Assembly: GCA_023630585.1 (NCBI GenBank)
Contig: CM042562.1
Span: 5,344,684 to 5,408,683, forward strand
Reading direction: 5' to 3'
Source: Cranoglanis bouderius
Lineage: Eukaryota > Chordata > Actinopteri > Siluriformes > Cranoglanididae
Length of the DNA stretch: 64,000 bases
Below the pieces are notes generated by a model. It did not search any database. It had not been told where the DNA came from and saw only the letters and a program-made list of their open reading frames with translations. This document shows positions 29,898 through 42,026 of this stretch, in pieces; within the stretch, counting starts at the first letter, position 1, and each line of letters starts with the position of its first letter. The position numbers and the translations under genes are program-made.

Positions 29898-32800
29898 GCA
29901 TTCCTATAAATGTGTATAATTATTTAATACAATATAATATATTTAATATATATTTAATATGATATAATAATTGTTATTATACAATTGATAACTATAACAA
30001 TTATAATTGGTATTTTTCCTTATTTACTATAATTATTTTCTCTACTCAGCACTCTGCATGTCAGTGTATGTACAGTACAGTATAAAAGAAAAAAAAAATA
30101 CAGCACAATATAAAAGCATTTCTGCAAAATTCCTCATATATTACATTTAACATTTTACATTTTTTAACATTAAATAAGGCACATTTTGGGTTTTTTTTTT
30201 TTTTTCCCCAAATTTGAAATTCAAAATTGTTTTCAGAAGATTTAAATTCAAAAAGGACAAAAAAATCCATCCCGAATGCGTCGCTCTCACGATCGTCAGG
30301 GTTCGAATGTAAAAGAAAACACTACAGAAGACCTGAAAGCAGCTCCTAAGCGGCTTTTCTCGTTTTTGCTGGTTGTATTGGTAAACCTGAGCCGGCGGCC
30401 TCATAGCAGCTCCACCAGAACAAAAGCCCAATTTAGTGTGTTCATCTGAGGGTGCTAATGGTATTAGGGGAGCGACGGGGTGGTCAGCAGGAGCACGGAG
30501 CTCTAAGGTGAAGCCACAGCTTGACCCGCGCCCGTACCGATTCACCGCTCCGACAGCATTAGAGCCGTCGCATCTGTTATTTCTCAGCCCCCCGTCCTGC
30601 GCCTTTTCATTCCACTGTTTATTCGCCTATTTTTCAGAGTAAAGAGGGAAAAAAAAAAATATTGAGATTTTAGAAAGAGGATTGTTTTTGATAGGGCTTC
30701 TGATGATGTGGGCGAAAGCCGCCAGATGACTTGTGTTGAAGTTCAGAAAGACTCGAGCGTAGACTTCATTCGCTGATCTTAGACTTGCTTAATCTGGCTC
30801 TTATTCTAACGTCAAAAACACAGCTGAGATATTTGTGTGTTGCTGTGTGTGTTTCGGCTGCATGCGTTTGTTACTGATGGAGCGCACAACAGAAATTGAG
30901 CTGGATTAAATGGCACATTACTTGGCTAATTTATCTAAGGCACTGTCTAAGGTAAGATCTTCTTGATGAAGTCATTTTATTGTAGAATGCTTGCAAAAAA
31001 ATTTAAATGTTTAAAAATGTAAAAATTAAGCTTTTGGGTTTTCTTTTTTTTTTTAATGATATTTTTTTGAAATGGTAAATTTGTGATTAGAAGCTGCATG
31101 TGCGACAGCGTGTGTAGAGTGTGTGAATTTGGGCTTGCGGTCGAGGTGAGGAAAGTGTGTGTGGTTTGGTTTAGTGCCGTCTATGTGGTCTAGGACGATC
31201 ACAATGAAACACTCCTGAAGAGTAAAATCAGGCCTGCCGTTTCAGATTAATGCTCCATCTTTTTTTCATAATCATTTCATAACCATTTATCAAGCGGTTC
31301 ATCCGATTCTTTCATGTTCATAGTGTGATGTGCTTGCTGATTTCCCCTGAATAGACTCATTTGTAATGTTTAAAAAAAAAAAATATTGTCTGTGAAATTA
31401 AATTGCAGCCCTTTAAGGTTACACAGAGTCGGGATTGTAGATGTGTCAGGAATGTGTTCAAACTGTATTTACGCGCTTATCAAAACTACCCAGAACAATA
31501 TTATTCAATGATAGAACAGTATTTTGTATTTTTTGTTCTGCCTATATTCTCCTTCACACACAAAACAAAATGTTGACTCAATAAAAGTCGATTAAACGGG
31601 TTTATTATCTTCTGAGTGGTGCCTAAAAAAATGATAGAGTCTTTTTCTTTAAATTGTTGAAAGAAAAAAAAAAAAAAAAAATCAGGCAGATTTAGTCCCT
31701 GTCAGTCAGAAATAATTGTGTGCTTAATCTTGTCCCTGATGGATGACTTGGAGTTCAGCAACGGGCCAGCTCCAATGACAAATACAATATTAATATTCAT
31801 TAACTGCTTTGACAATGCTAATTTTGATGCAGTAGTAAAGGGCCTTCCAAAGTTAGCGGCCAAAGCATCAGAGCTGCGCAAGGCGGCAAGATAATTTGTG
31901 CTGGTTTACTGAGCTGAAAGCTTTTAAAGTCTTAAACAAAAAAAGGCTAGGTAGCACAAACGAAATAAAAGAGAAAGGGAAAAAGTTCAGACGCATTGGA
32001 AGGCAGGGCTGCGGAAGTAATACGATCAAGAGACCACTGCGAAAATTTGACACCTCCGATGCTGCATCTTTGAGCAAATATTTTTCTTTTTTTAAGGCGA
32101 AAAGTTTCAACAAAAAAAGGAACGTAACATGGTAAGTCAGCACATTCTCAGTTTTTGTTTAATCTTTTTGATCTTTTCAATTATCGCCATTTGAAGATCA
32201 ATGGTGATTTTTTTTTCTGCTATGGTTAAAAGGCTCACAGCGGTGGCACGGCGTTTGGTCGGATCACGGCTTTAAGAGTGGGCTTCCTCACTTCCAGCCA
32301 TCAGTTGCCCGTGCTTAATTTTCCAATTGCTCATCTTCCAGAAATCAGCGCGGCTTGTTTCAGTTGTCAGTTTTTAGCATTTATTGCTGTTGATTTTGGG
32401 TTGTTTTGCCGCTTTGACTTTATGGTTCGTTGCTCTTTTTTTCCCCCCGTGTTGTCTTTAAAGATTACTGGGACTCGCTTGCAAGTTGAAAAGCTTAGCT
32501 TCCATGTGCAGAACTCTTTTGTTGATAAATGTCAGTTTGTCTTTTTTATCCGTTTCTGATGGCTTGTGTCCCCACATCAAACTTTGTGCGTGGTGAGGCA
32601 AGCTGGAGCGCGGGGCGACGTGGCGAAGTGTCCGCATCCGGCCGCTCCGAGTCGCATCGGATTACTCGCTCTGACTTTTTTCTGCACTCCTTTTTTCCCT
32701 GCTTTTGTGTTTTATTTTTCCTGCTGCTGTGAATGGAGCGTGGCGTTAGGGATTAATGACATGACGAGGGACACCCTGCTGCTTGAGTTTAGCCAAGTTA

Positions 32801-35254
32801 GGGCAACTCCTATAGAAGAGGCTCGAGTACCGTTCTGCTCGGCGAGCTGCGGAAACCAGGAGAGCCCCTCTCTCTTTTACTCGGTCTTTTTTTTTTATTT
32901 GGGTTGTTCTTTCAACATTGCAGAAAAAGAGAGATGGACACAAAAGAGCTCATTAAAGGAGATTTGAAGATGAGCGAGGGGAAGAGAGAGAGAGGGATCT
33001 TCTCCTCTCCCTGAGAGCGAGTGAGGGAGCGAGGGAACAGGTTCAGTAGCGTGGTAGCTGAGTGTAGCTCCGGGGCTGAAGGTGCAGGTTCCCGCTCTGT
33101 AACGGGTTCAGGACGCGGCCGGGCGAGTGGGAATGCTGTATATCGGAGTGTGTTGTGTTATCGGATGGAAGAGATCAGGGCTGCCGGGCTGCTGCAGATG
33201 AGGTGCTGCCCTCCAGTGGATTAGCAGATGACATGGTGAGGTGCATGTTGTAGTCAAAGCGCTCGGGCGAGTGTCAGCATGCTCGTTTTAACCAGGAACC
33301 AAGCAGCATCGGGACCCCATCCCATATAGAGCTTTTTTAAATGGTAAGACTTTATTTTTATACACATTTTTCGGCTTATTCTAAATGGTAACTTTCATTT
33401 GATCAATTTTCCCATTTTTTCGCCTGGCAGTTATTTTTCTTGTTTTCGTTGTCACTGATATTTAGCCATTTATATCACTTAAGTTGATAGTGACAGCTTG
33501 ACAATATTCTATAATGAACGGCTGCTCTGTTTGATTGTCCTGTCAGGCGCATTCATCCAGCTTTCTATAAAGACACGAATGGTGCGGAAATATCTGAAGA
33601 TATTAAATCTTTTCAGGGGGGAAAAAACCTTTTTTTTTCACAAATATGTTGTAATACATTTATTAGCACTTATATTTCAGTTATTATCTGCAGATATATT
33701 ATCCACTATTTTATTACGTTCAATTTGTAATAGGTGTAATATTTTAAGAGCTATAGTGGAAATAATAAATTGTTATTATATATCAGATATTATATACTTT
33801 ATTACATATGAAATAATGTTTGTTTTTTTGTAGTGTTTGATTATATACTAAAAATTTCTTGTAGAATTACCAGTAATGATTATAAATTTTATAAAATATA
33901 TTTGTAGAATTATGTGTGAAGTGTGAAAATATGTTTACATTATTTTGAATTATTTAAATTGTATACTTAATAATAATAATAATAAGAAGAAGAAGAAACA
34001 TATTTTTAAACTTTTCTTTTCATAAACCCAGTTTTCCAGACACATTGGAAAATTGGGTTTATGAAAAGAAATGTTAAAAATATGTTTCTTCTCCTTATTA
34101 TTATTATTAGTAGTAGTAGTAGTAGTAGTAGTATTGTTATTATTATTGTTGTTGTTGTTGTTGTTGTATTATGAATATTATACAACTCTTTTGTTAATTG
34201 GGTATTTCTGCATTCTAACCTAAATTGCATAAATGTTAATTAATCTGTAAATCTTGGGAATTTTATTTCGATTTGCAGTTATATTATTTGTGTAATCATG
34301 TGCAGTGTGTAAAAATGGTGGGTGACTGTGGGCTGATGGTCAGTGGCGGTCAGGCTGCCAGTTTGCTGTAGAATCGGCGAGCGTGATGAAGGTGTGTGTG
34401 CGAGTGTCAGGCGTCTGAATGGAGAAGAGGATTGAAGGCAATTAGCTGCCACGCTGCTGCCGTTCTTTCACTTGTCACACTGCAGCCTGCTGCTTTTGTG
34501 TGCAGCGTCTATGAGACTTTCCCAGGACTCAGCTCGGGCACTAAAGGCCTCAGGACGGCCGCCAAATGCCAGCCGAGAGCTGGACAGCAAAAGTGAGACA
34601 AAAGAGCAAATTTTAGTAGCGCTTAAAATATTTCAGCACTGAAGAACATTTTCTCCTCTTTATATTTCCCTGTCATCATTGTTTTTTTCGTTCTGAGAAT
34701 AATAGATAAATATTAAAATGATTGATCCGATCAGGATATTTACGTTTTTTTTTTTTTTGACTGTATATATACTACCATATAACTTACTAACATTCGCAAT
34801 CATTTTTTTCCTATTCATTTCCTGAATAATTTTGCCTGCAGATATTTTCACATTTTTAAAATTTCGATTTTAAAAAGGTGTATGAAAGGAATAAGCTGTG
34901 ATGTAGTGGTGTGAGGAAGTGGAAACTGCTCTTGTGGAGCCGCGGTCACGGTCCTGCGTAGAGGAAAGTGCACACCGCAGCCGCGGCATATTTACAGGAA
35001 TTATTCCAGCACAATGAAGTTTCAAACGAGTGTGTGTGAAGGAAGATAAAGGAGGAAATGTGGTCGGTGCACTTGAGGCCATGGCCTTGTGTATTCAGCT
35101 TTTAGGCCTGGAGAGGTCAGCAGGAGTTAAGCACAGGATCGTCTTTATTCTCTTCTTCCCGTTTAGAAAGGAGGGAGAAGCAAGAACCCACGTCTGTGTC
35201 AAAGTGGAGACAAATACCTTTCTCTGCTCCCCCCCCATGCCCCCCTCCCTCCCT

Positions 35255-35290
<36 letters not shown>

Positions 35291-35554
35291 CGAGTGTCAG
35301 AATTACAGCGTTAAGTGACTACATGCCACACTTTGCTGATCTTGCCCTCTGCTTGTGGATGTTGTTGTGTCTTCTTTTCTCATGCCTTTTTTCTCTCTTT
35401 CACTCTTCCTTTGTCTCCTTCGCTCCTCTTGCTCACTTTGCCTTGTTGTAGCCGAGGCTTTTCAAGCTGCTGGGTTTTGGGCATCCTGGAGGCAGTTTAG
35501 AGCCCACACACAAACACACTGCTTACACACACAAAATAAGAACTTAAATTATTT

Positions 35555-35609
<55 letters not shown>

Positions 35610-36648
35610 ACAATTTGTAGTTTGTTTGGAGTTTTTTTTGTTGTTTTTTTCAGAAGTTTTTTTTTTGCTTGTGGGAAGATTTCTCTGCAGTGGCGTAAAC
35701 TCACACAGGCTTTTTTGCTCCCATGCTTTCATATCTTTTTTCTTTTTTTGTTTTTTTTTCCCTAACCATTTGAAAGTTTGCTTGAGGAGCGAGCCGGGCT
35801 GGCCGTTAAAGAGGAATGGGCTGAGTTGAGCCGAGCCATGTGAAGATGGAGAGAGGTGTGTGATGAGGCTGAGGAGTTTGGGCCTGACCGGGCCGCACCC
35901 TGAGACCCGCTTCCCGCCCTCCTCGACGCTAAATATCATCTCTGGCAATATAGCGCGTTGGTGAAGTTGCTTTTTTGGTGAGGGACACACATGCGTCCGC
36001 TTAAACACAAAAGGAGTTCTGAGGCAGAAAACAGGGCGGAAAAAGAAAAAAGGGGAAGAAAAGGGAGGAAGAAAAGGAGGCGTGCGGTTTGTTGCTGGCT
36101 GTAGCAACGGAGCGAAGTTGTAGAGGGGAGGGGGCCGTGGTTATGAACCTGAGGGAAGGCCTGGTGTTGGGGCTGGATGAAGGGGCTGAGAAGAGAGCAG
36201 CGCTGCCCTCCAGCCTCTCTCTGCTCCAACAGGCCCGCTGCTGGCCGCTCACTCTCACTGCCTGGGTGAGTACTCATCATTCTGGAGCTTTAATACTTAT
36301 TTTAGACCATTTCTGAGGGATGCCTCTGTGTATCTGTATTTGTATATCTGCAAATGTGTGTGAGACGTGGGAGGAACTGAATGTTTTTTGAATCATAGGG
36401 TACGTGTACCATTGTGTTTATTGCATTTGTGTAACATAAATGAGCAAAAAAATGACACAAATAGATTGATTATTATGTTTTCTATTTATAATTTTATTTA
36501 TTGATTAATAACTGATATATTCTCTCTCAGCAGTAATTATTAATGCTAAATGTATCTGTGCAGCTGTCAAATGTTCATTGCGATTTCTCATAATCGCCAA
36601 CATCTTCGTTCGATCGTAATTTTAATTCGAATTAAATCGAGTGCAGGT

Positions 36649-36685
<37 letters not shown>

Positions 36686-39600
36686 ACACACTCCATATTT
36701 CAAAGAAAATAAAATTTGTGTACATGTACAATGATAATTTGTAAAATCTAATTTCTTGGAGAAATTAGAAGAAACTCATTCTAAGACATCTCAGTAAATA
36801 TTACTAAAGTGCCAGCTTTAATAACTGATAACATTTTTTTTTTTTTTTTTTTACAAATTTTGCTGTAAACATACAATGGATAATAGACATTGAGGCCCTT
36901 GAATAATAAGAGAGCTTTTTATGTTCTGTCTGGTCTTTGACCCAAAAAGCCACGTGACCACCTTGCAAACTTTAGGAACTGTATTTTTATAACTGATTTA
37001 ATATCCTATTCTTAACACATTTCTCATACTCCCACTCGGTTCTAGTTGAGAGTGCATGTGACTCTCATGTGCATACTCTGCATGTATGTGAGTGTGTTTT
37101 CTGCATCGTGTCCCTCTGTGTGCTTGGATGCGAGCCACTGGCACGTTCACTCCTTCAGTTCAAGACTCTGGCAGCGTTTCCTGCTAGCTCTGGAATTTGC
37201 AGGCCTGAGAGTCCCCTATCCATCACAGCGCTGTCAGACCCCCCCCCCCCCCAACCCAAACCGCAACCTCACCACAGCTCATTAGGGCCCGCAGGCCCTA
37301 CTGACAACTCATCAGATCATGACATAAAACAAGGAGAAGCTCCCGGGCCCCCGGGGGAACCACAGGGTCACCACCTTCACATTTAGGCTTTAAATTGCTG
37401 TGCAAGGTGCCACTGTGTGGAAATGCAGCGCAAACAGCTTGTCTTGATTTGTCCACATCTCTGTCCCTCATCCCTCTGCTTTTGACATCCGCACCATGTC
37501 TAATCCACCTTTCTGCAAAATATCATGTTGATATTTAAGGATATTTAACAGTGTTATTTGACCAGAATAGTATCTGATATCAGATCTGTTATTTGTCCTC
37601 CAAGCACGTTCAGTCAGGATTTTATGTGCGACCTCACTTGACAGACGCACCAGTGAAACGAGTGTGACAAACAGGCCTCTCCACACTTCCCATTCAAACA
37701 GCCAGGCATTTGTAGGACCACCTCTAGGGGTCACGACCCCAAGCATGAACTGTCATTCACATTACGTTGGCAAGAATGAGCAGCGGAGCTCCAAACACTC
37801 ACACTTTCTTAGGCAGGTGTCATAAACACTGTCTGACAAATATCTGTCCTAAAAGCAATTTATTTCATTTGGTTTCATTTCCAGTTAACCTTTTAATGAT
37901 CTTTTTTTCTCCCTGTCAGTGATGCTAGTTGTGGGAGGTACTGACAAACGCTTGAACACAACACTTTACTTTGCAGATGATATAAATAAGACGCCTCCAT
38001 ATTTCTTTTCTTTCACACACCAGTATTAGTGTGCGTCTCAATCCTGAAGTAGGATTGTGAGAAAGCTGTTGTGGCGTTTGTGTGCTGTGTGTGTAGGTGG
38101 TCTTCTTCACTCCCTACAACTGCTAGAGACAATTAGCCATGTCTAGAGGAACAGTGTGAAGCCGTCATATAATAGCAGAAGGGGTCAATATGCCAAGTTT
38201 AAAGTGGGGCTTTTCTAAAGACTGAGGATTTAATGGAGTTGAATAGTCCTCTGAGGAGAGAATGTTTGCAGGATCTGATTGTATAATATGAGACAACTGA
38301 TTTATCCACTTGCCTTGTTATTTTTTTGTATGTGTGAGTGTGAAAGAGAGGTATCAAAAGCAATAATGTTAGGAACAGATGTTATTGAGTAAAAAATTGT
38401 AAGAGTTATATTTCATTAAAGAAATGTTTTAAGAATTATTTATATGTATGTCTTAGCTATGCATAAATTGCATGAAAGTTCAGTGAGGATATTGGAGCTG
38501 TATCTTGACACAAGTTCACAAATCTTAAATCTTGCCCTACTTAATGTCACGCAGGAGCTATTTGGGCTTTGTATTTTTTTTTTTTTTAGAGGTGTACTTC
38601 CAGTTCTCAGGTCTCTTCTGTCCCGGTAGTGTTTTCAGGGCCATGTTATTGTGTGGCGAGAGTATAACTGTAGCCAGCGCTCCAGATAAACGGAATGTCT
38701 CCCTATTAAACGTGGGGCGTTTGAAAGGGCGCCTGTTGTCAGGTCCGCACTGACTGTGATGTAAATCATTTGGCTTGTCTCTGGGTGAATGTGGCCGCAG
38801 TGGATAGCCATTTGGAACTGTCTCTCAATGGAGAGCCTTGGACAAAAGAACTCATTTAAATGGCTACTAAAGCCTTTCAGCACAGGGAGAATTGACAACA
38901 TTCTTTCACATCATTATGGAGGGGGAGGTTATGGGGGAGATGGGTGGACCAGGGCATTGCTGCCTCAATGGCAAACTCATCAGCTGTGTTTGGCAGCTGT
39001 CATAACCACATCTCTTTTTCTGATTATGGGATTTAATAATAAAAATAAAATAAAACACTCCCAGACCTTCTATTTCCAAATTTAACAAGTTTCCTCTCCA
39101 TTCTTACCACTTTTTTTTTTTTTTCTTCTTCTTTCTATGGTCTTTCCTTCACTAACTCTCTCCCCAGCCGTGGCTGTGCTCAGGACACTGAATGAGTCCC
39201 TAGAGCCCTTTTCTTTCACCCAGCAGCTCTGCTCAGTTCATTAATCTTTCATTGGGAATATGGTGGAGTGGAACAGACCGCGCCCCCCCCCCAGTTCTCA
39301 ATGTGGCCCCTCTCTCTTTCTCACTCTCTCGCTCTTTCCCTAGCTGAGGGGGCCCTAGCTGAATGCTTTAACCACTCAGACCCAAGCTGTAGTCAACCTT
39401 CGACATCCAAGGTCTCTCCTTGGCTAAATGCGGGGGGGAGTGACTCCAAGAGATTAGCCCGAACAAAAGGATGGCTTGTGTCCGCTTTCAAAAAGCCTGT
39501 ACAAGCGGTCACAGTCATTGTTTCATGTGCGTTTTAACTACTTTGTGACAACCCACACGGCCATCCCTCACAGCATCTCACTGGGGACCCGATTTGACTT

Positions 39601-41948
39601 GTCGTGTCATAAGAGGAGAAAATGACAAGTTATTACATGCCCTTCCATGCCTAACTAGGGCAGGTGAGCGGAACAACAGACTTCATAGTTACCGAATCAC
39701 CTCGTGCTCCTCATCAGCTTAGTTTAGCTTCACCACGCTGTGTACTGTGGACAAATAAAAGGATTGTTGGTGAAACGGCAGACTGTAATTCGCGTGCAGG
39801 CTGCGGTGGGGCCTGTCTAATCTACAGCGGAGCCATAATCTGGTTAGGTAGAGTGTGCTGGGAATCCGCTAATGCCAGGCTATGCTTCAGCACCCCTCTG
39901 CTCAACTGTAATCTTGGGTAATTGAAAATGGGGTCTGTGCCACTTAGGAGCACAAAGAGCAGATTACATAGCTAAAACCAATTTGGCCACAACGCAGAAA
40001 TGGATTTTCTCGACCTCCCCTCCCAGTATTTTATAAAGCAAGCCCTCCCCAAAAACCAGAGCCTGGAGGAACAGGAGGGGAAGAGGAGGGGGACAGGGAT
40101 GTTCGGGGAGCTCTGAGTAGGAGCCACAGGAAAAGGGCGAGCTGCGAGGGAGAGCGAGATAAGTAGGAGACTTGCGGGCTGCTGCTGCTGGAGTGTGTTT
40201 GGATTGCCTGCCATTTTGTTTATTAGGCGGTTTCCCTGATTGGGCTCGTGATGATAGCTTTGGGTAAAGCCGTGGGCGAGAAGGGTGTATAGTGTAACCA
40301 GCAGCCACGGGGGCTTTTTCGGTGTCAAATGTCCGTTTCAATATCCTGTGGCCCTGCAGCTCTGCACAAGTGTTTTTCATTTCAAACCTCACTATGCTGA
40401 ACACAGGCCTGTGGCTGGAGTGGAGTCAGCAGGCTTGATTTGATAGCGTAGCATTTAGTTAGTTCTTGACAGACTTGTAGCACAATTATAATTATTATAC
40501 ATATTAAAAACATCTTAACACCTTGTTCTCTTCTCTTTCTTCTTTCTGTCTCTTTAGTCTAATAAGGTCCCGGTGGTACAGCACCCTCACCATGTGCACC
40601 CGCTTACGCCTCTGATCACCTACAGCAATGAACACTTCACGCCGGGGAACCCTCCTCCACACCTACAGACAGACGTGGACCCCAAAACAGGTAGGAAAAC
40701 AGCCACACGCACATCCAGTCCATTGAAGTGATGACAATGGTAAACCAAAACCCACCTCACACGCATGATAACATCAGCCTCAAAGCAACTAATGCAGGCC
40801 AGTGGTCAAAGACCTGTATACTGAATATAATGAGAAGAATATGTATGCTTATAGAAAGATAGGAGCATGGGCTAGACTTACCTCTCATACCTTAGGGGCC
40901 AGAGAGAGGGCTTGGGTTTATATTACTCCTTCCACACTCATATGTTCTTAACTGTGAAGGCACAGCTCTTTCTTATGAACTGAACAAACAATTACAAAAA
41001 AAAAACAAGTACTGGTTTCTGTAATAAACCTCAACACCACCACTGGCATGTTGGCTATGTATCCATAGCCAGCATGCTCTGCTGTGTTTTGTGGTGACTG
41101 TTTGCTCTCGTGATGATCCTCATCACAGAGCCAATAAGGATTTAGAGGCTGTTTAATGTACCGTGTAACATTTTAATAGAGCCGCTTAATTGAGTTTAGC
41201 TTTTTATTCATTAACAAGCGGTATTAAGACCCTTGCCTGAGCTTGCATGTGTTCTGCAGCACTACATCTACCTGCTTTCCTTCTTCTCAGCCTCAGAGAA
41301 GTTAACCTTCATCTCTAACACATTGTGAAATGACCGTTATTTACGTATATAATGGTTTTTGACAAATCAGCTTCATTCATTGCTAGATCCTCTTAAGAAG
41401 GCGGTGCCGTGAAGCCTACATTAGTAAGCATTAGTTAATGTGACACTGAAACACTTGGCATGTTTTTGGATGTAATTCCTAGGCCCAAACTTTTAGATGT
41501 AATTGATTAAATAAGATCACTTGTAGATTTTCTGCAATTCTTTAGGATCATGTTCTCATCTAAGTCCTAAAGCTGAAACACCTCAGTCGTCTGAGTTAGA
41601 ATTAGTGCGTTAAGAGGTTCCTGATGTTGAAGTATTTCAAAGTCCGTTCCTTTACAGCGAGATTGCACTGATTCAGATATGCAGGGGTCCACCTAGTGGC
41701 TGGAAAGCTGAGGTTTGACCTGGATTCTGATGCTAATTTACGAGCCTCTCTCAGCACACAGAGCATTTCCCAAAACACAATTATCACACATTATTAACCC
41801 TCTGACTCAACAGACAAAAGTGACAGGTTACTGCTGTTTTTTCTTCTTGTATTTCTCGGCGCAGCACTTTGCGACTGCCTCCACAAGCTTTGATCAAAAA
41901 GTGTGCTATCACAGGCTGTGTGTGAGCACAACTGTTTATACTTCTTCT

Positions 41949-42026
<78 letters not shown>

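Larger units (their letters stand above)
4287..40557 (+). other. tcf7l2: intron 5 (36.3 kb)
   Basis: Largest interval in the window. No coding exon of another gene was recognised on either strand. The open frames in it are mostly CA/GT, CT/AG or poly-T translations, or short chance frames. Landmarks: dispersed repeat at 7608-7890, putative MITE at 10237-10757, many (CA)n tracts, 13-bp palindrome at 20029-20055, long hairpin at 33970-34108, CpG-rich stretches at 32590-33343 and 35780-36265, and several repeat-free stretches with the look of conserved non-coding elements (listed separately). In mouse an internal promoter in intron 5 is known to produce a dominant-negative Tcf7l2. Confidence 0.85.
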
